A stretch of DNA of 64,000 nucleotides, from contig CM054135.1 in assembly GCA_028751875.1 (NCBI GenBank), positions 11,772,383 to 11,836,382 on the forward strand, read 5' to 3'. Source of the stretch: Rapana venosa (taxonomy: Eukaryota; Mollusca; Gastropoda; Neogastropoda; Muricidae). Below the pieces are notes generated by a model. It was given only the letters and a program-made list of their open reading frames with translations, did no database searches and was not told the origin of the DNA. Numbering within the stretch: position 1 is the first letter of the stretch; each line of letters opens with the position of its first letter. Positions 20,839 through 31,952 of this stretch are shown here, one piece after another. Made by a program: the position numbers and the translations under genes.

Positions 20839-21309
20839 TGGGGAGTTTCTATTGTTATGACAGGAAGGTGGTTCCTTGGTATACATTTGTTCACAGCTGC
20901 AGTGCTGTCACGTGAGCTGGTATTATTTCTGATGAGCTGGTATTGTTTCTGGGTTGTCTGTCAGCTAGTTTTAGTCATGTTGTTGATGTTCACTGTAGTC
21001 CTGTGGTTGTGGATTCAATTGCCTGTGTGAGCAAGGTATGGTCACGTGAGGTAGTGTTTATTGCAGGAATGTGTTTTTGTAACGTGAAGAGTTTTTGTTG
21101 GTCAGCGCTGTTTGCTGTGCTGCTACAGTCAGGTAGTTGCAGTAGTACAATGTCCAGTATGCTGGGGTCAGTTTATCTGACTGGTTACCTGCTTGTGACT
21201 TCTTATGAATCTTCAGGTGATGCCCTTATCTGTGTTTTCCATGTTACTCTGCTGTTTTCTTTGTGCCATATATAGGAGGAGTTGCCAGCTGTTGTTTGTT
21301 TTCTAGTTT
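20839..21309. other. Spacer between minisatellites, no recognisable gene
   Basis: A 110-codon open frame at 20943-21275 (+) is Cys/Ser/Val-rich and looks like T/G-rich DNA translated by chance. I do not call it a gene. Confidence 0.5.
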
Positions 21310-22455
21310 TCTCAAGTGATGAATAGTTCTGTGTTATCTATGCCATTTTGCTGTTCGCCTTGTGATATACAGTTCTGTGTTATCTATGTCATTTTGCTGT
21401 TCGCCTTGTGATATACAGTTTTGTGTTATCTATGTCATTTTGCTGTTCGCCTTGTGATGTACAGTTCTGTGTTATCTATGCCATTTTGCTGTTTGCCTTG
21501 ACCCACTCTATGTAGGAAGAGTTGACCCGCTGTGGTCTGTGTTTAGTGATTGTCTTCAGGTGTTTCAGTTTTACATGAACTATCATTTTGCTGTTTGCCT
21601 TGTGATTTCAGTTTTACATGAACTATGTCATTGTACTGTTTGCCTTGTGATGTTCAGTTTTACATGAACTGTGTCATTGTACTGTTTGCCTTGTGATGTT
21701 CAGTTTTACATGAACTATGTCATTGTGCTGTTTGCCTTGTGATGTTCAGTTTTACATGAACTATGTCATTGTACTGTTTTCCTTGTGATGTTCAGTTTTA
21801 CATGAACTATGTCATTGTGCTGTTTGCCTTGTGATGTTCAGTTTTACATGAACTATGTCATTGTACTGTTTGCCTTGTGATGTTCAGTTTTACATGAACT
21901 ATGTCATTGTACTGTTTGCCTTGTGATGTTCAGTTTTACATGAACTATGTCATTGTACTGTTTGCCTTGTGATGTTCAGTTTTACATGAACTATGTCATT
22001 GTACTGTTTGCCTTGTGAGTTCAGTTTTACTTTAAAATATGTCTTGTACTGTTTGCCTTGTGATGTTCAGTTTTACATCAACTATGTCTTGTACTGTTTG
22101 CCTTGTGATGTTCGTTTTTTCATCAACTAAAGTCATTGTACTGTTTGCCTTGTGCCAAATTTCCCCATAGGAGGAGTTTACAGCTGTGGTTTGTTTTTAT
22201 GATTGTCTCAAAATGTGTTTAGTTCAGTGTAACTATATTATCCTGCTGTTTCCTTTTGTTTAAGTTGAGTTCTTGTTAACTTGTTATCTGCTGTTTGCCT
22301 TTAGTTAATGTTGAGTTCTATGTTACCCATGTTATCCTGCTGTTTTTCCCTTTAGTTGTTGTTGAGTTCTATGTTAACTATGTTATCCTGCTGTTTGCCT
22401 TCAGTTGATGTTGAGTTCTATGTTAACTATGTTATCCTGCTGTTTGTGAGTTGAG
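21310..22455. repeat. 46-bp minisatellite in three diverged blocks
   Basis: Block 1 (21310-21500, about 4 units) contains TCTGTGTTATCTATG; block 2 (about 21560-22160, about 13 units) contains TTTTACATGAACTATG; block 3 (about 22220-22455, about 4-5 units) contains GAGTTCTATGTTAACTATG. All three share CTGTTTGCCTTGTGAT or CTGTTTGCCTT at the same place in the unit, so they are one family with local homogenisation. Two spacer segments with GGAGTT[GT]AC.GCTGTGGT (near 21515 and 22170) are also related to each other. Confidence 0.92.
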
Positions 22456-23048
22456 ATGACTGCTGTGTTGTTTCTTGTGGATGTGGAGTTAGTGTTCATT
22501 TGTTTTTGTTGTTTTTTTCTAGAATGTGACCAAATGTTAATTTTGTTATTGGTGGAGTGACGGTGATTGTCATTGAATGTGTGCTTGGTTGTGGGGAAAA
22601 AACAGCTATTTGATTTTATGCTGTTTCTAACTGATATGACCCCAGAGGATAGTTGAACATTTATTTTCACATGTGTTTATGCCTTTTGTGATGTGAAAAA
22701 TCTCATTCATTTGGATCTATGCCTTTTGTAACCAGTACTTGAGAAGAAGTAGAATATTCACCTGTGTTGTTGTCCTGGAGTTTGTGAGAGCATTGGTGTA
22801 TGCCACTGTGAGTCAGCGTTTTAAGAACAACCTGTGCTGACAGTGACAGTGCCTGTAATGGTGGGTGATGCGTAAGAGCAGGATTCTATTATTTTGAGTA
22901 AGTGGAAACTTTTTTATGTGTGTTGGTATAACCATTTGTGCTTTATTTTCTTTGGTTGCAAATAAAATTGATGGTTGTTGGTATTATCATGTTGTAGTTT
23001 CTTTGCATGTAAGTTGATGTAATCATTTGCGATTTGTTTTCCTTTTGG
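22456..23048. other. No recognisable gene
   Basis: T/G-rich sequence after the 46-bp array. The first open frames contain no motif. Confidence 0.45.

Positions 23049-23137
<89 letters not shown>
23049..23137. repeat. (TG)n microsatellite, about 44 copies
   Basis: A long, uninterrupted TG dinucleotide run. It borders the TTTTGTTTAATGTCCATT repeat at 23138. Confidence 0.97.
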
Positions 23138-23139
<2 letters not shown>

Positions 23140-23275
23140 GTTTTGTTTTGTTTAATGTCCATTCACTACATGGTGATTTAGACACACCCGCATTCATACC
23201 AAAGTACCTATTATTACACACCGCATCTCTCTCTCTTTCCCTCCCCTACACGCACCCACACACACACACATAAGT
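23138..23275. repeat. Short dispersed repeat next to microsatellites
   Basis: TTTTGTTTAATGTCCATT, then CTACATGGTGATTTAGACAC, then CGCATTCA.ACCAA. A close relative lies at 36715-36790, again directly after a (TG)n run, and a third, weaker relative (GTTTTGTTTAATATCTAT) lies at 34575. It probably belongs to a short element whose 5' or 3' edge is the dinucleotide run. Confidence 0.65.
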
Positions 23276-23321
23276 ATATATATATATATATATTATATAT
23301 ATTATATATATATATATATAT
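23276..23321. repeat. (TA)n microsatellite
   Basis: Alternating TA with two TAT interruptions. Confidence 0.95.
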
Positions 23322-23344
23322 GACTTCAGCAATTGACATTATGA

Positions 23345-23345
<1 letters not shown>

Positions 23346-23418
<73 letters not shown>
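23346..23418. repeat. (TG)n microsatellite
   Basis: A second uninterrupted TG run 200 bases from the first. Confidence 0.97.
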
Positions 23419-23421
<3 letters not shown>

Positions 23422-24299
23422 CATCCGTTCTGGTTGCACTACAGACTTTTAGTGATGTGCATAAGTCTGATATAGCCTCTTTGCCATCTTGTTGTTACTG
23501 CCTCATCCACATCCATCTCTTTTGTTCATTTCGTGGAGGGTATTTATTGCCAGGGTAAAGCCTGATATCTCTATCATGTTAAAGTCATCAGCGTCTTGCC
23601 TGCACTGCCAAATCCACTAGCTAAAGTACACTTTTAGACCTTGGTTTAAGAATGTTCCCCTTTCCTCTTTTGGGTGTTATTTTTTATCTTATTATTTTTT
23701 CCGTCATTGTGGTTGAAAATATAAACCGTTCCTTGGTGCCAGCAGTATTATGTAGTATCGGTATGACTTAGGGAATCAAGCCCAAATGTTTTATCCAGAA
23801 CATCATATTATATAACTGTATGGATTTATCCAGAGGTTTGAACATTGCATGTGTTGATGTTGACTTATAGGTTTTGATTTGGTGTGCTGTTGTAAAGGTA
23901 TTTGAATAAGTTGTGTTTATTTCTATCATTGGACTTGAAGCTGATGTTTGTAGAATAAGTTTGTAGTAGCGTGCGAATGAATTTTGTCTTTATGTTTGAG
24001 TAAATGTTGAATTATTGCATGCTAAGTGTTTAAAAATTGAAGTTTGACTTTGTGTGATCTGAATTAAAATGTGATGGGGAAGGAGGGTTTCATAGCTCAC
24101 CCCACTACAGGATACCAGATGTTTTACCAAGATCCATTGAAACCCCACACCATCCGTAGTCCCCTCTTTAATCAATAGGATTTGTAAACAGAAATTCGTC
24201 CGAAACACAGACTGGTTGGATAGATTTAATTATCTTATGGATAAAATCCTACTTTTAAGCATTGTAATTAATCTTCATGTGGATTTCAACCAGGCTCAC
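23419..24299. other. No recognisable gene
   Basis: AT-rich sequence without open frames of note. The 72-codon minus-strand frame at 23990-24208 has no motif. Confidence 0.45.
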
Positions 24300-24525
24300 T
24301 CAAGGCTAAACCAAAATGGCATCCCAGCTACACTATGGTTGGCCTACAGCAACTAACTGATCAACCCACAGGTGTAACAGATAACTCAGTCACTTTAATT
24401 CATCGCATATACACTAATGCAAAACAATACGTAGCCTATGCTCTGTCATGTGGGTATTCAGTGCAGTGATCATAATCCTGTCTGTTTTACTTCGTTTAAG
24501 AACCAAATATAAACCTCCAAAGTTA
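24300..24525 (+). mobile_element. LINE endonuclease C-terminal fragment
   Basis: Plus-strand translation gives L-Q-Q-L-T-D-Q-P-T, then T-L-I-H-R-I-Y-T-N, and near 24465 S-D-H-N-P-V-C-F with one frameshift. This is the C-terminal part of an APE-type endonuclease (usually T-L-I-D-H-I-Y-T-N followed by S-D-H-x-P-V). The motifs resemble those of the Jockey-superfamily LINE at 30.0 kb, but on the other strand. Confidence 0.65.
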
Positions 24526-24960
24526 GAGCTTAAAACCACAGGTTACCAAAAGTTCGGAAACTTCTTTGAGCAAACTGTTCTTTCAAACCTGATAAATGAA
24601 CCCTGACCCTGACCTGACAGACAACCAATCAGGGGGATGGAGCAGGGAAGGGAGAGGACGGCACTGTGGACCCACCCTTTTGTCCTGCTAACGCTGATGG
24701 AGGCCTCGTCTACACAGCTATCTTCTGCCAATGTGCGCTCTTGTGCAGGAAGGGGCTGGGGGAAGAAAGGAGTGGGTTGATGTGGGGGTAATTCCGGTGA
24801 CGTGACATGGCTTCATTTCCTTGCAGTGTGTAGCTTTTTTGTCTGCATGATTTACTTAGATGGATTGCTTGATGAAAAATGCAGTTGGGTTGCTTGTTCA
24901 ATAATAAAAGGAAGAAAACGTTTGACTTTGACTTTTTAAAACACACAAACACCAGACAAT
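24526..24960. other. No recognisable gene
   Basis: Unique sequence between the LINE fragment and the duplicated 330-bp repeat. No motif seen. Confidence 0.45.
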
Positions 24961-24965
24961 GGCAA

Positions 24966-25139
24966 TGACAAATCCTTTATTTTTCGAGGATAATGAATAA
25001 GCACCCATGTGGTTTTTACATCCAGTCCCCGCCCTTTGGGGTATATATGATAATAAAATAAAATAAAGCCAATACCAATACACTCACAGTAAACGTGAAA
25101 AAATATCCACACTCACAAAAAAACACAAAAATCACCGAA

Positions 25140-25172
<33 letters not shown>

Positions 25173-25645
25173 GAGAGAGAGAGAGAGGGAGAGAGAGAGA
25201 GAGATGAGAGAGAGAGAGAAGCAACAACAATACCGGTACTAAAAGAAAGCAAAACAGAGCACACAAAAAACACAGAAGCAACCAGAGAGAGAGAGACAAT
25301 GACAAATTCTTTTATTTCGAGGATAATGAATAAACACCCATGTGCTTTTTTACATCCAATCCCCGCCCTTAGGGATATATATGATAATAAAATCAAATAA
25401 AGCCCATATCAATATACTCACACAGTATACGGGGAAAATATCTACACAAAAGCCCCCACAAGAATTGCCGAAAAGAGAAAGAGAAAAAACAACAAGTAAG
25501 AAAGGAAGCAAAACAGAAAACACAGAAACAACGAAAAAATAGCAAAGAAACCAAGATCAAAACAAAAGCGGCAACAACGGAAAGGGGACAACCGAATATT
25601 CCCCCCTCCAAAAAACCCCCAAACAACCAAAAACCAAAACAGAAC
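24966..25645 (-). repeat. Two tandem copies of an S1-tailed repeat, about 330 bp each
   Basis: Copy 1 begins at about 24968 (AATGACAAATCCTTTATT) and copy 2 at about 25301 (AATGACAAATTCTTTTATT). Both then carry the S1 tail on the minus strand (TTATTCATTATCCTCGAAA), CCCGCCCTT, TATATATGATAATAAAAT and an A-rich stretch with AAAGCAAAACAGA and AACACAGAA. In copy 1 a (GA)n microsatellite (25137-25225) has expanded at the place where copy 2 has only GAGAAAGAGAAAA. No coding capacity. Confidence 0.75.
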
Positions 25646-25699
25646 CAAACAAAACAAAACCTCCATAATATAAAGGATAACAAACCACGTAAATAGTAT

Positions 25700-26395
25700 C
25701 ATTTTGGCTAACAGAAAGAAACGTCAACAAATTCATTGTGCTTTTATGGGAAGCAACAGCAATAGTAAACTACACAAAACAAAATATTGTATGAGCAGAC
25801 TTAGGAGATTATGCACAAGCAATTTGCATCCCCATGCACACGTACACACACGCGCGCGCGCACTCACGCACACAATTCATCAAAGTCAAAATCAAATCTT
25901 TATGAATAGCATGTTAGTCATAAAAATGGACATCTGCACACTGGAATTAGCTATACATAATTGGTACACTCAAAACAAGATATCAAAATAAAACATTCAC
26001 TAAATCTCAAATACAGTCAACTTACGCAATAAAACTGAAATATTAAATCTGAATAAAGCATTCAACAGGATACTAATTGTAAAAACGACAATTAAATCTA
26101 TAAGCAAAACAATAAAAGGAGAGAGAGTACACAATACATTTTAAATCCATATGATATTGCACACAATTTTCAATTCATCAACACTATCACCATTAACTCA
26201 CTGCGATTTAACATTGTACATGTAAGGATCGTCCTAGAGTTATGATAAAGAGTAGGATAGTAGAAAAAATCAATTCTAGAAGTCAGTTTGCAATAACGCA
26301 ATAGCGATATACAAGTAAAACATTCACACTCGTACAGAGAGAGGGGGGGGGGGGGGGGCAGAAAGGGGGGATTGGGAGAAAGAGAGAGGATATTT
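25700..26395. other. No recognisable gene; CA/CG and G-run low complexity
   Basis: Includes a short CACACGCGCGCGCGCACTC block at about 25835-25872 and an 18-base G run at 26345-26362. The short frames here have no motifs. Confidence 0.5.
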
Positions 26396-26399
26396 TGCT

Positions 26400-27955
26400 A
26401 TAATGTAAGGGAGGATATATTTACTTTGTTTCCAACAGATCAAGTGTAGATTTTTAATTTTGATGCATCAAGCGGATGAAAATATTACTTTTGAAGATTG
26501 TTAATGATTGGTGGTGTCTAAATGAATTAGGAAGGGAGTTCCACAGCACAGGGCCTGAGTAAAGTAAGCTAGATTTGAACAAATCTACTCTTGGGATTGG
26601 GACACTCGGCTTTTTAGTATTTCTGGAATGATTCATTGGGTACTTGTCTTTTAAGGATGAGGGAACAGTTCCTGTCATTATCTTAAACATCATGAGGCCT
26701 TTGTTAAATCTTAGTCTTTGGTGTAGGGGAAGAATATTTAACTGAGTATAATCCACTTCTAGTAAGGTTGTCTTCTTCAGAAGGACCAGTTTAAGAGCAC
26801 GTTTATACAGACTTAATAATGGTTTCATAGTGTTTGCACTAGCAGAATCCCACAGGATTGAAGCGTAATCTATTGAAGATTGTATATAAGCTTGAAAGAA
26901 TAGTTTTCTTGAATGAAAGTCAAGAAAATGTTTGATTTTAGTCAATTGGTATACTCTTTGAGACATGTATTTGCACAGATGGGATATGTGATGGTACCAG
27001 CTCAGATTTTCATCAATTGTTACTCCTAACTTTGCGGTGAGAGGCTTGCTCGATTGCTTCCTTTTTAATATGGATTGGAGAAAGTTTATGAGATAGATTT
27101 TGTTGCTATTGTCTGGTAGTGATAAGCATGCGTTTTGTTTTTTGGGGGTGTATAGACATGTGGTTTAGTTCAGTCCATTTCACAAGATCATCAGTCCTTT
27201 TTTGCAATGTCTTTGCAAGAGAGTTAATGCCGGTATGTATGGTTGTGTCATCAGCAAAAAGTTCGCATTTGGATTTGATATGGAGAGGAAGGTCATTTAT
27301 GTATAATGAAAAGAGAATTGGTCCTAAAATTGATCCCTGTGGTACTCCATAATGAATGGGTTTTAGTGTGGATGTGGACGTAGCTATTGAGACACACTGT
27401 TGCCTGTTTATAAGATAAGAAGCAAGACGTTTTAAAGTGTTTGTAGAGAGAGTATATAGGTCTAGCTTTTTAATGAGAAGTCTGCGGTCAATTGTATCAA
27501 ATGCTTTTTTGAAATCTACAAATAATACTTCACAAAATTTATTGTCATTAATGTTTGACAGCCAATTGTCTATAAGGCTAGTCAATGCCATATGGCACGA
27601 ATGATTTTTTTTTTCTAAATCCAGACTGATTTGGGTGAAGTAAGTTGTTTATATCTATATGATGGACTAGGTGTGTATTCATATGTTTTTCCAAGGGTTT
27701 TGAAAGGTGAGATATAATAGAGATTGGCCTATAGTTTGAGGGATCGCAAGTGTCTGCAGACTTGTGGATCGGAATCACCTTAGCAGTTTTGAAGGCGTTG
27801 GGGGAAAAGTTCTTATGAAGACAAAGGTTATAGATATGTGCGAGAGTGTCTGTAATAACTGGAGCTGAGAGTTTCAGTATTCTACCATTTATTCCATCAA
27901 GACCACGCGTACTTGATTGTTTGAGGTGAGTCAGATAATTATAGACCTCAGAAAC
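26400..27955 (-). mobile_element. Jockey-superfamily LINE, RT part (3' half)
   Basis: Minus-strand coding in order: S-N-Y-R-P-I-S-I-I (about 27730), N-Q-S-G-F-R (about 27620), F-V-D-F-K-K-A-F-D-T-I (about 27510), G-V-P-Q-G-S-I-L-G-P (about 27345), E-L-F-A-D-D-T-T-I (about 27255, RT catalytic FADD), H-P-Q-K-T-K-R-M-L (about 27130), and the thumb/C-terminal part to S-L-P-N-S-F-R (about 26530), stopping at about 26454. Two frameshifts break it (near 27600 and 27100-26966). It is the older, outer element of a nest: a second LINE splits it at about 27956-29390 and its 5' half resumes beyond. Confidence 0.85.
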
Positions 27956-27957
27956 AG

Positions 27958-28007
<50 letters not shown>

Positions 28008-29390
28008 GTAAATGGAACTTATACAGCGCTACATCTTGCAAAGACAAACCAAACTGAATGCACTCAACTCAACCCTACACAGCCATGCAATCAATGATAA
28101 ATAATCAATAGTTTAAACAAACAGATAGTACAAACATGGTGCGCTGCAGACAAAATCTATGAAATAAAATTTCAATAGTCAAATGTTTTTCAAAAGCACA
28201 CTCACACATGTCGTATACTTTAGCAGGGTGATAGGACATGGGTTAGTGAAGGTGGGATAGTTCTGATATGAAACAGGAGGGGGGAAATCTTAGGTTTGAA
28301 ATAAATATGTCTTGAGGCTGGAGTTAAAAGTGGCATAACTAGGTTTCTGGCGAAGAGAGAGGGGGAACTCATTCCAGGTCGATGGACCCCAAAAAAGAGA
28401 AAGAGCAATGGCCAATGGTGGATTGGTTGAATCTAGGTATTCGTAGGCACATGGTATCTGCAGCAGAGCGGAGGGAACGTGAAGGAGTGTACAGGTTAAG
28501 GAATTCACAGAGGTAGGAGTGTGCAGTTTTGTGGAGACATTTGTAACAGAGGGTACTGATCTTATAATTTACTCTCTGTGGCACAGGCAGCCAGTGTAGA
28601 GATCGCAAGAGAGGGGTAATGTGCTCAGATTTTTTCTTTCTGAGAACTAGTCGAGCTGCGGAGTTTTGTATACGTTGAAGGGAGTGGATAGATGATGCTG
28701 GCAGACCAGACAAAAGAGAATTGCAATAGTCCAGACGTAAAAGAATGAGAGAAGTGACAAGTTTGGCTGTTGCACCTGTGGACAGGTACTTTCGAATTGC
28801 ACTAATACCCCGTAATTGATAGTAACAGGACTGACAGGTCTGGGTGATGAATTTTTGCATAGAGAGTGTGTTGTCGATAACAACACCTAGATACTTCACA
28901 GCAGTGGATAGAGGGACTGATGTATTGCTGAGTTCTATTGAAGCTGTTGTAATGGAAGAGAGTTTGTGTTTAGTCCCTACGAGCATGGCTTCGGTTTTAT
29001 CTGCATTAAGCTGTAATTTGTTCTGTGTCATCCAGTTTTTATAATCTTCAAAGCAGTGGGCCATATTTTTCAGGAGAAAAGGCAGATTTTCAGGAATAAC
29101 ACTGCTTTGAATCTGAGAGTCATCTGCTAAAAATGATGGTTGATTTGATGACGGTTTATTATATGGGACAGTGTAAAGAGTGAAAAGAACAGGGCCTAGA
29201 ACTGATCCCTGTGGGACTCCGCATTCCAGTTTGGCAGGTATTGATTGAATCTTGTTTACTGCAACTGTCTGGAATTGGTCAGTAAGGTATGAATTAAACC
29301 AGGTGAGGGCTGTGCCAGTAACACCGAACCGAAGATATGAATGGTATATGGAGTTTTGATGGAATACGCTTTTCTTGGCATTATTGTTTT
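27956..29390 (-). mobile_element. L2/CR1-like LINE nested inside another LINE
   Basis: A 5'-truncated copy on the minus strand: G-T-A-L-T-W-F-N-S-Y-L (about 29310), E-C-G-V-P-Q-G-S (about 29220), Q-L-N-A-D-K-T-E-A-M-L-V-G (about 29000), then a long open part with [27 protein letters not shown] and H-W-L-P-V-P. The YADD region near 29120 is shortened. It ends in AGCGCTGTATAAGTTCC and an (ATT)n tail of about 16 repeats (27961-28010). The internal CA block of other copies is absent here. It is less decayed than its host LINE, which fits later insertion. Confidence 0.85.
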
Positions 29391-30640
29391 AGTTCATTGA
29401 GATCATTGGACTTTGAGTTATCATTGTTAATTATGTTAGAAGAAATATTAATGAAGTGATTAAGTTTTTCAGCAGAAATATCTTTAATTACATTAGATTT
29501 GGAAGACAATTGATTATTTTTTATTTGATTTATTGCCTTCCATACAGTCTTTGAATTTTGTTTGGATGATAGTAGATCTTGGAAATATTTCCTTTTTTCT
29601 CGCCGTTTTTGTGAGTTTATGGCATTTATTAATTTATTTGACTCCTCGTGATATTTCTGTTCTTTTAAGAAATCTCAAAGATAACATGCTTCTTCTAGTT
29701 CCTTTGTATACCAAGGCGATTTGCGGACATGTTTGATCCTAATGGTTTTTAATGGGGCATGTTTGTTATAGATTTCAGTACAAACGTTTATCCAGAACTC
29801 AATGGCCAGGTCTGGATCAGTAATATTGAATGTTTTCGAGAGCATGGGACTGCTTAACTCTAGTAAGAAAAGCTGCTCATTAAAGTTTGCAAAAGAACGA
29901 TAGTTTATATTTTAATGGCTAGGTTTAGGAATTTTTGTTCCTTTTTTTGACCATGTGGTACAGACTGGGTAGTGATCGCTACAGTTATATACAGGGACAC
30001 ACATTTCTATGATGTTTTTAGTGTCTGATACGTAGATGTGATCAATAATTGTGTTAGAATTTGATGTGACTATTGTGGATGAAGTAACTAATTGGTGAAG
30101 ATTGAATGAGTTCATAATTTGGGTCCATTGCTTGTTTACTTTTGCTAGGTCAATATCAAAATCACCTAGTAAGATAATTTCCCTAGATCCTAATAGGACT
30201 ACATTCATCATGAAGTAAAACGTGGCTATCCAATTTTTTTTTCTTTCTGTTGGATTTCTGTAACAGAACCCCATTATAATAGGTGGTGCACCTTTATTAG
30301 CTACTTCGATCCAGATGGATTCTACTTCATAACGTTCAAGATGGAAAAGATGTTTAAACGTTAAAGACTCACTAATATAGATTAAGATACCTGTTTCTTT
30401 GGGCTTTTGTGGATCTTTTCGCACGATTTTATATCCTGGAATGGAAATGTCAGTGTTGGTTATGTGTTCTGAAAGTCTTGACTCGGAAAGCCCTAGTATA
30501 TGAAATGGTTTTCCTTGGTTTGTGATGAGTCTTGTTATATCTTCGATTTTATTGACTGCATGGTTTATATTTAGGTGGCAAATTCGTAAGTCAACCTTGG
30601 AGGGCCATGAATTGTGTCTTGAATACATCTATTGAAGTTA
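29391..30640 (-). mobile_element. Jockey-superfamily LINE, endonuclease part (5' half of the split element)
   Basis: A 238-codon open frame (30628-29912) encodes an APE-type endonuclease: H-L-N-I-N (about 30580), L-G-L-S-E-S-R-L (active-site E, about 30480), G-F-C-Y-R-N-P (about 30270), L-L-G-D-F-D-I-D (about 30160, normally GDFN; N is replaced by D), D-H-I-Y-V-S (about 30035) and S-D-H-Y-P-V (about 29975). After a stop at 29912 the endonuclease-RT linker continues to about 29395, where the nested LINE begins. The 5' end is truncated near 30640. Confidence 0.85.
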
Positions 30641-31030
30641 GTTTTGTGAGGAATGTATTAATGTGTACAAGAATGGTGAGTGAGAGAGAGAGAGAGAGAT
30701 CAATGTAAGGTCACGATGAGAGATAATGCCTGAGCTTAAAAGATTGTTGTTCACTTGCGTCCTCGCCTGTCTCGTTGCAGGCTGCTTTTCATGGCATAAT
30801 CTGTTTGTTTTATACTGGTTTTGTGTTCGTCTTCCTATCTTAGTTTTGCGTTCACGTGCCTGAGGGTAAAGAGATAAAATGGAAATCACCATGCAGCTAC
30901 TTTAATGGTGGGTAGAAACAGTTGCATCTGCAAAATCTCACCACTGGCGAACCTTGAAGCTACAGCTGAAGGCAAGGGGGAAGATCACCAAATTCTGTTA
31001 TACACCAGACTTTTTTAAAGTTTCTTTTTA
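30641..31030. other. No recognisable gene
   Basis: Includes a short (GA)n run at 30684-30700. It lies between the LINE and the 3' end of copy B. Confidence 0.5.
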
Positions 31031-31037
31031 GTGCCTG

Positions 31038-31046
31038 CTTTATTTC
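31038..31046 (-). promoter_or_regulatory. Possible polyadenylation signal of copy B
   Basis: The minus strand reads AAATAAAGC about 200 bases past the stop codon of the last exon. It is the first AATAAA downstream of the gene that I see, and is followed by a T/G-containing stretch. Prediction only. Confidence 0.4.
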
Positions 31047-31121
31047 TTTTTTCTGGCCTTGGACTCTTCTCTCTGTGCATTCTAGTGCACACATACTTTA
31101 ACAGTCTGTAGGCTGGTAATT

Positions 31122-31262
31122 TATGAGACCAAATACAATCTATTCACAATAAACCATATACAATATATTCTCAATAAATCATATACAATCTATTCACAAT
31201 AAATCATATACTATCTATTCACAATAAATCATATACAATGTGTTCACAATAAATCCCGTCTG
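31122..31262 (-). repeat. 25-bp minisatellite starting at the stop codon of copy B
   Basis: About five units on the minus strand of the form GATTTATTGTGAATAGATTG plus TATAT. The first unit overlaps the end of the coding exon: the last codons GAT TTA TTG TGA are its first bases. Copy A has one such unit at the same place (16585-16612). The array therefore grew from the 3' end of the coding sequence after the two copies separated. Confidence 0.9.
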
Positions 31263-31483
31263 CCACTTTTTTGTAAAATGAATCTTGCAATTTCAGCATT
31301 GGTGCTCCTTGCCTTTTTCACTTCGTCAAGTGAAGACATGAAAGGCGGTGGTTTTGGCAGGGTGGTATGGATTGATCGCACCTCCCGCCAGTTGAAGGAA
31401 ATGGTGCCTTTCTTGTCATATGGAGTCCTTCGTACATAAGACTTTTCCCAAGTTGGGTGACATTTCCCTTCATGGCATATCAC
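31244..31483 (-). CDS. Glycosyltransferase copy B, last exon
   Basis: After the acceptor AATTGTTTCAG the frame joins the DXD exon in phase 0 and runs 79 codons to TGA. Recognisable blocks: I-C-H-E-G-K-C-H-P-T-W, W-E-K-S-Y-V-R-R, S-F-N-W-R-E-V-R, then a basic helical end with E-V-K-K-A-R. The open frame, the matched phases and the relation to copy A's last exon support it. In the GT32 family this region closes the catalytic domain. The function of the Lys/Arg-rich C terminus is not known to me. The stop codon lies within the first unit of a minisatellite. Confidence 0.85.
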   Translation of the reverse strand: MICHEGKCHPTWEKSYVRRTPYDKKGTISFNWREVRSIHTTLPKPPPFMSSLDEVKKARSTNAEIARFILQKSGRRDLL

Positions 31484-31677
31484 CTGAAACAATTATGACA
31501 GAATGCATTAGAAAACAAATCAACAATAAAATACCTGAATATAAAATCAACTTTGTACAGGTGAAATGAGTGAAAGTTACAAAGGATTAAACGGTTACAG
31601 GAGATGGTCTTCACGAGGGAATTTTCTTTGACAGAAATCAAAACGTCAAGACACAATAAAGTCTATGCCAAGACAAA

Positions 31678-31952
31678 CGGTCTGGTGCTAGTCTTTCGAA
31701 TGAGATGATAAAACGAGACCCTGTTTTATAGAAAATAATTTAGCACCCGTAAAAGAACCAACGGCAACACGAGTTGTCCCTGGCACAATTCTGTAGACAA
31801 AAGCCATTCTGATAAAGAAACAAGTACAGTTGCAGACAGGAAAAGAAAAAAATAATGGGTGGCGCTGCTCATGTGGCGACGTCCTCTCCTCGGGGAGAGC
31901 AGCCCGAATTTCATGCAGAGAAATCTTCAGTGACTTAAAGTGCTATAAATGA
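31678..31952 (+). mobile_element. SINE family S4, 5'-truncated
   Basis: Plus strand: GTGCTAGTCTTTCGAATGAG, then AGCACCCGTAAAAGAACC, GTTGTCCCTGGCA, GGGTGGCGCTGC, CTCGGGGAGAGCAGCCCGA and ATTTCATGCAGAGAAATCT. These match the full copy at 34.8-35.3 kb block by block. The tRNA head is missing, and the end is GTGCTATAAATGAAAC without an (ATT)n run. It lies in the last intron of copy B, opposite to the gene. Confidence 0.8.

Noticed and set aside
20943..21275. 110-codon Cys/Val/Ser-rich frame
   Set aside because: Lies between two minisatellites in T/G-rich DNA; hydrophobic composition follows from base composition.
23034..23273. V-C-V-C and H-T-H-T frames over TG runs (also at 13.7, 36.6, 40.4, 42.5, 48.1, 50.9, 52.6 kb)
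   Set aside because: Direct translations of dinucleotide or tetranucleotide repeats.
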